Source: Paenibacillus doosanensis
Lineage (GTDB): Bacteria; Bacillota; Bacilli; Paenibacillales; NBRC-103111
Length of the DNA: 64,000 nucleotides
Direction: 5' to 3'
Assembly: GCF_025060755.1 (NCBI RefSeq)
Contig: NZ_JANYUY010000015.1
Span: 1 to 64,000, forward strand
In this document: positions 40,934 to 49,740 of the stretch, in pieces
How positions within the stretch are numbered: position 1 is the stretch's first letter
Layout: the number at the start of each line of letters is the position of its first letter
Translations under genes and position numbers: made by a program
Notes under the pieces: generated by a model
What the model was told of the DNA's origin: nothing
The model's database searches: none
What the model saw: only the letters and a program-made list of their open reading frames with translations

Positions 40934-41731
40934 TCAATCGCACGAAGCAAAATAGGATTCAAGGAAACCGAGCGCATCCGGCAGATGCTCGCTCCAGTAA
41001 TCCCATGTATGTTCTCCGGAATACTCTTCATACTTATGGCTGTAGCCGATGCTTTCCAGATGCTCGCGATAAGCGGCGTTCATTCCGTGCAGTTCGTCGC
41101 CGGTGCCGCAATTGAAATACAGAGCGGGACGCCCTTCTTCCTTCAGCCTGCGGCTTGCGAGCGCTTGAAGATCGTATTCCCCGGCATACGGGCCATGAAG
41201 CGGGCCGATCATCCGGCTTATATCCGAACGCGCGTACCGGGCGGCAATCGCCGCCGTGGATGTCAATGCCCCGGACAAACTGGCCGCCGCTCCGAACAGC
41301 TGTGGATGCCTCAGCGCCAGCGAGAACGCGCCGAACCCTCCCATGGATAAGCCGCAGACGGCCCGACCGCCCGGCTCTTTTCTGGTTCTGAACTGCTTAT
41401 CGATATCCTCGACCAGATCATAAATGAAATAATCCTCAAACCGCCCGCTGCCATCGTACCAGTTCATATAAAAGGTTCCCGTTCCGTAACCTCCGTCGCT
41501 CGGCATCACGACAATGCAGCGGCGAAGCGAACCGGCCGCCATCATCCGATCCAGCGTCTGCTCGGCATTTCCTTTCAGCAGCCAATGCGCCTCGCTGCCG
41601 AACATGCCGTGAAGCAAATAGATGACCGGGTAATCGCGCTCTTCCCGCTCATAGCCGTCCGGCAAATAGACGAAGCATAATTTACGGGCATACAACGCTC
41701 CGGAGAAAAACGGATGCGGCCGCACAGTCAT
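40934..41731 (-). CDS. Esterase-family alpha/beta hydrolase
   Basis: This is a putative esterase (265 aa) of the S-formylglutathione hydrolase/antigen-85-like family. The oxyanion region is YLLHGMFGSEAHW, the nucleophile S129 is in CGLSMGGFG, the acid is D212 (GTGDEL) and the base is H241 (GEHTWDYW). There is no signal peptide, so it acts in the cytosol. GGGAGG lies about 9 nt before the ATG. It ends at the bidirectional terminator and precedes no further gene. The natural ester is unknown; carbohydrate acetyl or feruloyl esters are typical for the family. Confidence 0.9.
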   Translation of the reverse strand: MTVRPHPFFSGALYARKLCFVYLPDGYEREERDYPVIYLLHGMFGSEAHWLLKGNAEQTLDRMMAAGSLRRCIVVMPSDGGYGTGTFYMNWYDGSGRFEDYFIYDLVEDIDKQFRTRKEPGGRAVCGLSMGGFGAFSLALRHPQLFGAAASLSGALTSTAAIAARYARSDISRMIGPLHGPYAGEYDLQALASRRLKEEGRPALYFNCGTGDELHGMNAAYREHLESIGYSHKYEEYSGEHTWDYWSEHLPDALGFLESYFASCD

Positions 41732-41764
41732 GGTTCTTCCTCCCTAGATGTCGGCGCGAACCGG

Positions 41765-42106
41765 TTAGTCGAGAACCGCCGTCATATGTTCTTCCGTAAT
41801 GGCCCAGTGGGACGTATTCCAAATCGTCTCTTTATTTTTAATATACAAAATTTGCGGGGAAGCGTGCTTCACGCCGGTATCTTCCGCAATCTGATTCGAT
41901 ACCGGACGCGATTCGATAACTTTGACCAATACGTAGTCGACGTCATTGTTCGGCTTATTTTGCAGGTAAGCCTCGTATTCTTTCAGCGCGTTGAAGCTGA
42001 CCGGACAAGCCGTACTATGCTTAAGCACAACGATAGGCTTGTTCGCGGTTCCATCCAGTTGTTGATTCCATTCTTCCAACGTCGTAATTTCTTTCCATTG
42101 TGTCAT
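41765..42106 (-). CDS. ytxJ: YtxJ, monothiol bacilliredoxin
   Basis: This is a thioredoxin-fold protein (113 aa) that removes bacillithiol from oxidised proteins. The single active-site cysteine is C34 in KHSTACPVSFNA, the YtxJ variant (TCPIS-like) of the motif. The cis-proline strand is ASPQILYIKN. YtxJ occurs only in bacillithiol-producing Bacillota, so it also marks the redox buffer of this organism. GGAGG lies 7 nt before the ATG. It lies between the phosphodiesterase and esterase genes on the same strand with gaps of 39 and 33 nt, so cotranscription is possible. Confidence 0.92.
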   Translation of the reverse strand: MTQWKEITTLEEWNQQLDGTANKPIVVLKHSTACPVSFNALKEYEAYLQNKPNNDVDYVLVKVIESRPVSNQIAEDTGVKHASPQILYIKNKETIWNTSHWAITEEHMTAVLD

Positions 42107-42145
42107 GATAAAACCTCCAATATCGTATTAGAATGACGGCCGTCC

Positions 42146-42634
42146 CTAGTCAAAGTAGAACAAGGACGCCTCAACGCTCGAGCCCAGCTCGAGGATGCCG
42201 TAGGAATACCGCGGCTGACGCCGTTTGTCGGTCGGTGAACCGGGATTAAATAATAAAATGCCGTTATGCAGCCCTTGGTAGGGAATGTGGGAATGGCCGA
42301 ATACGATCACATCGACGCTCATATCGCGGAATGCGTCGATGGCTTTGTCCAGGGTAGACTTGCGCCCTCCGTCCCCATGCACCAAGCCGATGCGAAAGCC
42401 GGATACGTTCAACACTTTATGGCGTCCGAACCGTTCGATAATGTCCATTCCGTCATTATTGCCGGCGACACCGTCCGTAGGAGCGATCTGTTCAAACAAG
42501 CCGACAACTCTCTCATCGATCCAATCTCCGGCGTGAACAATCAAATCAACGCCCTGCAAGCCTTCAACCAGAGCCTGCGGAAGCTGCTTGGCCCGCCCAA
42601 ACATATGCGTATCGGAAACGACCCCAACGCGCAA
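42146..42634 (-). CDS. YfcE/YsnB-family metallophosphoesterase
   Basis: This is a small metal-dependent phosphodiesterase (162 aa). All calcineurin-like motifs are seen: SDTHMFG (D8, H10), HAGDWID, GNNDG, and the C-terminal HGD and GHSHIPY. The closest group is the YfcE/MJ0936 phosphodiesterases, which act on small phosphodiesters in vitro. The start is TTG at 42632-42634 with AAAGGAGG 7 nt upstream; no better in-frame ATG exists. It follows the exporter operon terminator and heads a short run with ytxJ and the esterase gene. The physiological substrate is unknown. Confidence 0.92.
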   Translation of the reverse strand: MRVGVVSDTHMFGRAKQLPQALVEGLQGVDLIVHAGDWIDERVVGLFEQIAPTDGVAGNNDGMDIIERFGRHKVLNVSGFRIGLVHGDGGRKSTLDKAIDAFRDMSVDVIVFGHSHIPYQGLHNGILLFNPGSPTDKRRQPRYSYGILELGSSVEASLFYFD

Positions 42635-42690
42635 ATGTACCCCTCCTTTCGAATGCCGCTCATTTCTTCATTCTACCATAACTTTCATAA

Positions 42691-42718
42691 AAGAAAAAAG
42701 CACCTGTTAAGGTGCTTT
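42691..42718 (-). terminator. Terminator of the five-gene exporter operon
   Basis: An 8-bp stem (42697-42704 with 42711-42718) with T-rich sequence on the minus strand lies 17 nt after the last gene. Confidence 0.85.
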
Positions 42719-42734
42719 CAAACGCATATCCGCC

Positions 42735-44867
42735 TCAATCGGTTTTGCCGAACCAGTCGATCGTTTGCGAGCCTAGAAGCTTGCGCATGCCTTGAAACTC
42801 GTAGTAGACGGAAAGCTTATATTTTTTAAGGGACTGGATTTTCCCGAGCAAATCGGAATCCTTGACGGTCATTTTATAGCTGTGTTCGCCCAGTTCTAGC
42901 TTCAGATCGTCGTCGTCCGCCGCCGTTTCCAGATAAAACTTTTGCTCGTAAGTCATGTTGCCGGCTTCGTCCTGGAATTGGATGATTACTTTGCTGCCGT
43001 CGTTATTCGTCTCCAGGAAGCTGTCCTTCTCCAGATCGTACAGGAAATTGACGCGCAGCTGGGAGCTGTCCAGCCAGGTGCTGATTTGGCTTAGCGATAT
43101 GGTGTAGGGAGCGAACGACAATTGTTTCAGCGTCTCCTGCCCCTGCTGCCGTTCCCTTGGAAGCTCCATTTCGACGGCGTTAATATAAGCGTCCGGCTTG
43201 TCATCCGGCAAGCTGATGTGCTGATCGGTCACCGACTCCCCGACGACCAGCTTCAGACCGCTCGTATCCACGCTTACCGGCAGTTTCGTGGAAAAGGAGA
43301 CGAGCGCCGTGCCCTGCGGGTTCAATTTCTGCTTCACTTCCCGCACCTTAGCCGGATACAACGAATCGTCCGGCGTTTTGACGAACGCCGACAGCTTCGG
43401 GATTGCGCCGGAGCGCTTCTCCCGGTTCGTCACCTCGAGCTGCGCTTCCAGCAGCTTACTTTTCCCGTCGGTAAATGTATTTATCGCGCGCGGCGCATAC
43501 TGGGTGCTGCGCCCGGCCGCAGTGATCGATTGCGGCTGCCCGAACGGAACCTCCGGCAGCTTGACTGCCGATGGAGGCAGCAGAAATTGCGCGATGTCCT
43601 CCGTCCCGTTATCGCTTTCCTTCTCTTGAAGGACGAGCTTGATCGCCGAAAACGGGTATGTATACGGAATTTTGCCTACCAGCTGAACATGGACCGAAGC
43701 CGCCGGCGGAAGGCCCACAGCCTGATCCGTCTTGACTGCCTTAGCTTCTACCTTGACGCCGCCATCCAGCTCGTAATAAGCCTTCAATTCCGGGAAAGGC
43801 AGCGCTGAGGCCTGTCTATGCGAGATGCTTAGATCGGCGCTGAGCACGTCCTGGTCGTCCCACGGCATTCTGTCGAGCTTCTCCAGCTTCATTTCGTAGA
43901 CTCCGTCTTTGTTGGTATACTCGATCGAATCGCCCAGCGATTGGGGGGCCTGCTGTTCGGCCGTCACCTTCAAAGTCGTCACCGGCACATCCAGTTTCAA
44001 ATCGTTTGACACCGTGACCGGCTGGGTCATGACGACATCCCAGCCGCCGTCCGCGGCAGCTGCCGGAAGCTGAGCCGCCTTCAGCTGCAAATCCAGCGGC
44101 ACCTCCGGCTGCAGCTGCTGCTTGTCTCCGTTTACCGCGATGTCCAGCGGATACATTGCTCCGTTCGACGCGCGAAGAGAGTACTGATAACCCGGCAGCT
44201 TCAAGGTCGCCTGTCCCTTGTTCGTCAGCCTTAGCGTGAGCTTGGGCGAGATAAAGCTGTCGTTCGTCAGCGCAGACCATGCGGTGACTTCCAAGGCAAC
44301 GGGCATCCCGCCCATGGAAACCGTCTTGCTTGCCGACTCTGGAGCGAAGACGCCGGCGGCCTCCGCCTCCTCCGGAAATCGGATGTCGCCCACCTTCTTT
44401 TCCAGCTCGGCGCTCGAATAATCCCATCGGATAATGCTAAACGACAGATCGCTCAAGACCGTCGCATCATTCACTGGGGCATAGAAGGAAAAGTCCATTT
44501 GCTGCCCGGCGGGAATTTCCTTCTTCAGCTTATCCTGCGGCAGCAAATCCGCGGTAAATTCGGCGCCGGAGCGGCTGTACACCTTCACCCAATAATCGAG
44601 AAACGACAACGAGCCGTTCCCGCCGTTCGTCACCGTTAACGTAAAATACAGCATGTTTCCGTTATCCCCAGGCATGACGGCGGCGTTCTTCAGCTCGATG
44701 CCGCTGTACGGCGAAAGCGCGACGGACGACAGTCTCGCCGCAGCGTCCAGCTCATCGCGCTGATAACCGAAGCTTTCGGCCATAGCCTTGCTATCCGGCA
44801 AGCCCCAAACCGAGCTCGAAGCGAGCAGGACGAGCAGCGCCATTTTATTGATCGCAGACCTTCTCAT
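42735..44867 (-). CDS. Large secreted protein of the exporter operon, unknown function
   Basis: I do not recognise this 710-aa protein. It has a Sec signal peptide (about residues 1-30, with a MALLVLLASSSVWGL core) and no later membrane helix. The mature part reads as several beta-sandwich segments, for example YFTLTVTNGGNGSLSFLDYW near residue 75 and LTLRLTNKGQATLKLPGY near 210; related TVTN/RLTNK strands recur, suggesting repeated Ig-like or DUF4352-like domains. There are no cysteines in the parts I checked, and no catalytic motif. Its start overlaps the upstream ATPase gene by 4 nt, so it is coupled to the transporter. It may be an accessory extracellular subunit or the exported product. 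Confidence 0.78.
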   Translation of the reverse strand: MRRSAINKMALLVLLASSSVWGLPDSKAMAESFGYQRDELDAAARLSSVALSPYSGIELKNAAVMPGDNGNMLYFTLTVTNGGNGSLSFLDYWVKVYSRSGAEFTADLLPQDKLKKEIPAGQQMDFSFYAPVNDATVLSDLSFSIIRWDYSSAELEKKVGDIRFPEEAEAAGVFAPESASKTVSMGGMPVALEVTAWSALTNDSFISPKLTLRLTNKGQATLKLPGYQYSLRASNGAMYPLDIAVNGDKQQLQPEVPLDLQLKAAQLPAAAADGGWDVVMTQPVTVSNDLKLDVPVTTLKVTAEQQAPQSLGDSIEYTNKDGVYEMKLEKLDRMPWDDQDVLSADLSISHRQASALPFPELKAYYELDGGVKVEAKAVKTDQAVGLPPAASVHVQLVGKIPYTYPFSAIKLVLQEKESDNGTEDIAQFLLPPSAVKLPEVPFGQPQSITAAGRSTQYAPRAINTFTDGKSKLLEAQLEVTNREKRSGAIPKLSAFVKTPDDSLYPAKVREVKQKLNPQGTALVSFSTKLPVSVDTSGLKLVVGESVTDQHISLPDDKPDAYINAVEMELPRERQQGQETLKQLSFAPYTISLSQISTWLDSSQLRVNFLYDLEKDSFLETNNDGSKVIIQFQDEAGNMTYEQKFYLETAADDDDLKLELGEHSYKMTVKDSDLLGKIQSLKKYKLSVYYEFQGMRKLLGSQTIDWFGKTD

Positions 44868-45760
44868 GCTTTCACTCCCTTCTCCTCGGGAGGCAGCAGC
44901 ACAATGCGTCCGTCTTCCACCTGAACCCGGACCTTATTGGACGACTGTATGCCGATCGTTTGCAGCATATCGCCCGGTATTTGCAGCCGTCCTGACTTAT
45001 CCAGTACGGCGTACTCCACATGGGAATCCTCTTCGTCCACTTGCACGCCCCGCTCCAGCTCCGCCAGCTCGTCGGCATACGATTTCTTGCGGATAATCTC
45101 CGAAGAGGTTTTGCCGTCGCGGATCGCTACGACGCGGTCCACCTTCTTCGCCAGCAGCGGATCATGCGTAACGATAACGACCGTAAGCCCCATCCGCCGG
45201 TTCAAGTCGCGGAACAAATCGAGAATCTGGTTCGCCATCTTCGTATCTACGGAACCGGTCGGTTCGTCCGCAAGCAGCATCTTCGGATTGTTCGCGAGTG
45301 CAATCGCGATCGCTACGCGCTGCTGTTCGCCGCCGGACAGCTGATTCAGCCTGTTCTTGATACGATGGCTGAGGCCGACCGCCTCCAGCAGCTCCAGCGC
45401 CCGCTCCCGCTTCCGTCTGCCCTGCAGCAATATCGGCAGTTCCACGTTCTCCAGCGCCGTAAGATAAGGAATCAAGTTCCTCGCATTGTTCTGCCAGACG
45501 AAACCGACGGTTTCCCGCTTGTATTTGACGAGATCCTTCTCGGTGAATTTGAGCAAATCTTTGCCGTCCACCTGAAGTTGGCCCGCCGAAGGGCGATCCA
45601 GCCCCCCCAGCATATTCAGCAGCGTCGATTTGCCGCTGCCGCTGTTGCCGATGATCGCCATCAGCTCGCCGGGCTCCACATGAAGATCCAACCCTTGCAG
45701 AGCTACGACTTCCAGGTCGGCGACCTTATATATTTTGACAAGGTTATCGCAATGTATCAT
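44864..45760 (-). CDS. ABC transporter ATPase with C-terminal AbrB-like domain
   Basis: This is an ATPase subunit (298 aa) of the MacB/LolD type, driving an FtsX-like permease. Walker A GNSGSGKS is at 38-45, the signature LSGGEQQ at 141-147 and Walker B LLADEP at 162-167, followed by the switch His in VTHD. After a linker of about 25 residues comes an extra domain, residues 247-292. It contains YAVLDKSGRLQIPGDMLQ and KVRVQVEDGRIVLLP, which fit the swapped-hairpin AbrB/MazE fold. That domain usually binds DNA or dimerises. ATG at 45760 has GGGGAGG 8-9 nt upstream. It starts 3 nt after the permease stop and overlaps the next gene by 4 nt. The domain role is inferred. Confidence 0.88.
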   Translation of the reverse strand: MIHCDNLVKIYKVADLEVVALQGLDLHVEPGELMAIIGNSGSGKSTLLNMLGGLDRPSAGQLQVDGKDLLKFTEKDLVKYKRETVGFVWQNNARNLIPYLTALENVELPILLQGRRKRERALELLEAVGLSHRIKNRLNQLSGGEQQRVAIAIALANNPKMLLADEPTGSVDTKMANQILDLFRDLNRRMGLTVVIVTHDPLLAKKVDRVVAIRDGKTSSEIIRKKSYADELAELERGVQVDEEDSHVEYAVLDKSGRLQIPGDMLQTIGIQSSNKVRVQVEDGRIVLLPPEEKGVKA

Positions 45761-45763
45761 GTT

Positions 45764-48688
45764 CTAATCCTCCCCGAGCTTCACAGCTTGATGAATTTTA
45801 ATCCGCGACAGCATGGTGCCGAGAATGAACAGTCCCATCAGCAGCATCACGCTCACGATGATGTACAGCTGCAGCTGGTCGCGGGGGTCGAACGTCACCT
45901 GAAACGGCGGCACTTGACTTGACGATTGCAGCGAGAGCTGGAACATCGGCACGAATAACCGGCTCGTCAGACTGCCCGAGAGCAGCCCGATCGCGATAGC
46001 GGCCCCCGATGTCAGCAGCTGCTCGCCGATCAGCATAAAGATCAGCTGCCTGAACGATATGCCCATAGCCCGCAAAATGCCAAGCTGCAGCACCCGGCTC
46101 ATGAGCGACAAAATCCAATACAGCAAAAAGCCGCAAAAGCTGATAACGATCGAAATAATAAACCCTAGCGTCATCACGCCGTTGATAGCCAGCAGAAACG
46201 GATCATTCTTGGATTTGATCAGCTCCTGTTTGGCGTCGGTCAGCTTGGTGACCGGGATTTTCTTCTCTTCCAGCGCGTCGTACAGCTGCTGGCTGGAAGC
46301 GTCCGGTTTCAGCTTCAGCCAGACGTCATACGGCTCGAGAGCCATATTATTCTGGATATAGGACAAATGGCCGACGATAAGCATCGGAGCCAGCACTTTC
46401 TTCGCTTTAGCGCCTGCCGCCGAGCCGCTTGAGCTTGCCGACTTATCCGCATACTTCGGATTCGGATTCCAGGACGGCCAATAATCGACGATGCCGTATA
46501 TATTGAACATCGTGCTCTCTACCCCGTTCCACCCCGCGTACAGATGGTCGCCTACCTTCACATTGAACTGATCCGCTAATGTCCGGGAAATAAGCACCGC
46601 TTGCGGATTAGAAGCGAGCAGGTTCAAGTAGTCGTTAAAATAATGATCCAGCAGTCCGTCCCGCAGCCAGGCCGTATTTCCGAAATCGTCGGTATCGATC
46701 CCCATCATGGTGGCGGTTCCCTTCTCCTTGCCGACCGTAAATTGGGCCTCCGGCTTCGTAAACACTTTGGCCGCATGCTCGACACCCGGCAGCTGGGTCA
46801 GCGGCAGAAACGGCGGCTCGGAATACTGAATCTTTTTCTTCGGTTCCGGGATGACCGGGGTCGCCCCGGCGTCTTGATCATCCGCGTCATCCGATTCCTC
46901 CATATCCATTCCAGGCGGGGGCGCGTCATCCTCCCATTTGATCTGCATCGCGATATCGGCCCCGTTGCCGTACATGATTTTCTCTCCGGCATTTTTATTA
47001 ATCGTTCTCGCTGCGCTTGCGCTGAACAGGCCCGTAGCCAGCGTAACGCTCAGAAACACCATGATCGCCTGGTACTGCGTCGTCGACCGGCCTACCTGAA
47101 GCAGCGTCGAATATAGCGACGGTGGCCACAAACGGCGTCCGGCGCCGTAAATCCCGCGGATCATCCATGGATAAATGCGCAGCATGGCGAAGCTGGCTCC
47201 GAGGATGAATAGCGCCGGCACAAGAAACAGCAGCGGGTCCATCTGCAGATCGCTCGCCTCCAGGCCCAGCGATTGCATATCGGCCATTCTGCGCTCGAAC
47301 GACTTCAGCCCGTAGAGCGCGATTCCGATCAGAATGAGGTCCAAAAAGTACTTGTGCCAAAACGAGGACTTGGATTGGCGGGCCATCTGCTGCTTATGAC
47401 CGACGATGCTCGTTCTTGTGGCGAACAGCACGGGAAGCAGCGTCATCGCGAGCGAGCAAAACACCGCAATCATTCCGTATTGATACGCTTCGCGATTCAG
47501 ACGCACGTCCAGGGCCGCCCGCTGCACGAATTCGAGAAATCCGTTGGAGGCCCCGAGCATTCGGGTCAGGTAAAGTCCGCACATCGGTCCGACGATGAGG
47601 GCGATACCGCCGAGCAGCAGCCCCTCGACCACATAGCCCATAATAATCTGCAGCCTGCTCGCGCCGCGGCTGCGCAGGACGGCGATTTCGGTCTTCTGAC
47701 GCTCCGTAATCAGATTCGATACCATGAACAAATAGTACGCGAGCATAATCATGACCGGCACGTTCAGCGACCAGAGCATCGTGCGAAGCTTCTCTTCTTT
47801 GACATAATAACCGTTTAACGTTTGCAAAGCCGGAGCCTTCATCGAATAGTTCGGGAACTTGGAGCTCAGGAAATCTTCCGTTCGCTGGTAAGTCTGAATG
47901 AATCTCGGTATGGAATCCAGCTTCATCTGGCTGTAATCGACGGTCGTATACCAAATGCTGGAGCGAAGCATCAGTTGCTGCTCCTCGCTCACATATTTCT
48001 CAAACCATGGGAACGCGACGAGCAGGCTCGAATTATAGCTCGACAACGCATTGTACCAATACACATCGTCATACGATTTGCGGTCGATCACTCCGACGAT
48101 TTTGAAACGGAACTTCTGCGGAGCCGCTTCGTCCTCAATCTCAAACTCCTGCCCTACGACCATTTTCAGATTCGTCAGCGCCTGATCGACAACTGCGACC
48201 TCGACAACGCCGTTCACCGGCTCCGCCGCCGGAAACTTGCCGTCGATCAGCCTGACGTGATCCTCCAGATCGCTCAGCGCGGTGATGTCGGCGAGCCGCT
48301 TGACCGTGCCGTCGATTTTACCGGCGTCCGCAGGCACCAGATTGTATTTGTCCGTCGCCCGTTCGATGACGTACGAGTTGATCGGAAGCTGAAAGCGCGG
48401 CTGCGCCGTATGAACCATATAATCGTCCGCATCGCGAATCGCTTGCTTCGCATCGGCAGGTTTAAGCTCCCCCGTAATGTAGGTGGACGTCCAGAAGATG
48501 CCAGGATACTGCAAAGTGTTTTCTTGCAGAAGCTCAAGGTCCTTCACCAGCAGCCGCTGCAAAATGGCGTTCGTATAAATGGGCATGCTGCTGACCAGTC
48601 CGACCGAGATGATCAGGCCCAGCAGCAGGCTGAATTCAAGCCATTTGTTTTTGATCATTTTGCGCATGATCATCACAAGAATTGCCAA
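45764..48688 (-). CDS. FtsX-like ABC permease (974 aa)
   Basis: This is a large membrane subunit of a MacB-type exporter. An N-terminal membrane helix (WLEFSLLLGLIISVGLVSSMP) is followed by an extracellular domain of about 270 residues. A first block of membrane helices around residues 310-560 and a second extracellular part with an acidic, Pro-rich linker (PPPGMDMEESDDADDQDAG, about 610) come next. The last helix bundle contains the FtsX signature SLMSRVLQLGILRAMGISF near the C-terminus. The duplicated FtsX arrangement is typical of lipoprotein or peptide exporters. The start is TTG with GGTGA 6 nt upstream. It lies 11 nt after the adaptor gene and 3 nt before the ATPase gene. Confidence 0.88.
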   Translation of the reverse strand: MAILVMIMRKMIKNKWLEFSLLLGLIISVGLVSSMPIYTNAILQRLLVKDLELLQENTLQYPGIFWTSTYITGELKPADAKQAIRDADDYMVHTAQPRFQLPINSYVIERATDKYNLVPADAGKIDGTVKRLADITALSDLEDHVRLIDGKFPAAEPVNGVVEVAVVDQALTNLKMVVGQEFEIEDEAAPQKFRFKIVGVIDRKSYDDVYWYNALSSYNSSLLVAFPWFEKYVSEEQQLMLRSSIWYTTVDYSQMKLDSIPRFIQTYQRTEDFLSSKFPNYSMKAPALQTLNGYYVKEEKLRTMLWSLNVPVMIMLAYYLFMVSNLITERQKTEIAVLRSRGASRLQIIMGYVVEGLLLGGIALIVGPMCGLYLTRMLGASNGFLEFVQRAALDVRLNREAYQYGMIAVFCSLAMTLLPVLFATRTSIVGHKQQMARQSKSSFWHKYFLDLILIGIALYGLKSFERRMADMQSLGLEASDLQMDPLLFLVPALFILGASFAMLRIYPWMIRGIYGAGRRLWPPSLYSTLLQVGRSTTQYQAIMVFLSVTLATGLFSASAARTINKNAGEKIMYGNGADIAMQIKWEDDAPPPGMDMEESDDADDQDAGATPVIPEPKKKIQYSEPPFLPLTQLPGVEHAAKVFTKPEAQFTVGKEKGTATMMGIDTDDFGNTAWLRDGLLDHYFNDYLNLLASNPQAVLISRTLADQFNVKVGDHLYAGWNGVESTMFNIYGIVDYWPSWNPNPKYADKSASSSGSAAGAKAKKVLAPMLIVGHLSYIQNNMALEPYDVWLKLKPDASSQQLYDALEEKKIPVTKLTDAKQELIKSKNDPFLLAINGVMTLGFIISIVISFCGFLLYWILSLMSRVLQLGILRAMGISFRQLIFMLIGEQLLTSGAAIAIGLLSGSLTSRLFVPMFQLSLQSSSQVPPFQVTFDPRDQLQLYIIVSVMLLMGLFILGTMLSRIKIHQAVKLGED

Positions 48689-48699
48689 GACCCGTCACC

Positions 48700-49740
48700 T
48701 CAATTGTTTAAAATCACCTTTTGCCCTTCCTTAAGCCCCTTGCGGATTTCCACCTCGGTGGCCGACACGATGCCTTTCTCCACGTCCACTTCTTTGCGGC
48801 TCTCTCCTTCCAACACCTGAACATAATCCCGCCCCAAATAGGAACGAAGTCCGACCTTCGGAATGACGAGGACGTTCTCCCTTTGCTCGGTCACGATGGA
48901 AATATCGGCATTCGTGCCGATCGTCACCTCGTCGGGAAGGCGATCGGGGACAATGACGATGGACTTGGCGTTTTTATCGGCGATCGCCTTCACATCGGAT
49001 TGTGGAGCGGTAGCCGGAATCTGGACGACTTTCCCCTGAAGACTTGTCGATTTAATCTTTAATTCGGCCGTCATGCCTACCTGAATGCCGGTCAGATCGT
49101 TCGTATTGGCGGTTTCGTATACCAGCTTGATCGACTTGGGATCGGAGACGCTTACGATCGTTTTGTAAGCGGTTACCGCATCGCCCTGCTTAATCGAATC
49201 GATGTAAGTGACAATGCCGTCCACGTCGGAAATGAGCTTTGTTTTGGCCAATTGCTGGCGGAGCATATCAAGCTGTATTTCCTCCTTCTGGACGTCGAGG
49301 ACTTTGGAACGAATGGCCAGAGCGTCTCCGCGCTTCTCATCCTTCGTCTGCTCCAGAGCGATCTTGGCTTTCTCCACGACCAGCTCCTGCTGACGGATTT
49401 TCCCCTCAATCTCTCCTTTGTCGAGCTCCGCCACTACATCGCCCTTCGCCACTTCCGAGCCGAGCATTACGTTGATTGCGGTCAATCTGCCTCCCGATTC
49501 GGGGTAGGACAAATACTGCAGCCTGTCGGAAGCGAAGGTGCCTACGCCGCTAATCTGCTTCGTAATGGTCCCTTTCTTCACTTCGTAAAGCTCGAAGTTT
49601 TCCTTGACGGGCTTGACCAACGGCGGTTGCAGCGCCTGTTCTTCTTTGGGCAGCAGGCTGCAGCCCGGCAGCGCCAATACCGATGCGGCCAGCGCCGCCA
49701 TAATGAACGGCTTATGCCGGTGATTAGCCTTCTTCCACAA
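48700..49740 (-). CDS. MacA/HlyD-type membrane adaptor, lipoprotein
   Basis: This is the periplasmic-adaptor homologue (346 aa) of the exporter, here anchored outside the membrane. A hydrophobic signal ends in LALPGC, a probable lipobox. It has biotinyl-lipoyl-like halves (VKKGTITKQISGVGTF and YIDSIKQGDAVTAYKTIVSV) flanking a helical hairpin (about residues 100-150, Lys/Glu/Gln rich), a beta-barrel and a C-terminal KVGLRSYLGRDYVQVLEG segment. GGAGG at 49750-49754 touches an in-frame ATG at 49749, but has a 9-nt spacer to TTG at 49740, so TTG is the better start. Either way the start overlaps the end of the upstream ATPase gene. Confidence 0.85.
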   Translation of the reverse strand: MWKKANHRHKPFIMAALAASVLALPGCSLLPKEEQALQPPLVKPVKENFELYEVKKGTITKQISGVGTFASDRLQYLSYPESGGRLTAINVMLGSEVAKGDVVAELDKGEIEGKIRQQELVVEKAKIALEQTKDEKRGDALAIRSKVLDVQKEEIQLDMLRQQLAKTKLISDVDGIVTYIDSIKQGDAVTAYKTIVSVSDPKSIKLVYETANTNDLTGIQVGMTAELKIKSTSLQGKVVQIPATAPQSDVKAIADKNAKSIVIVPDRLPDEVTIGTNADISIVTEQRENVLVIPKVGLRSYLGRDYVQVLEGESRKEVDVEKGIVSATEVEIRKGLKEGQKVILNN

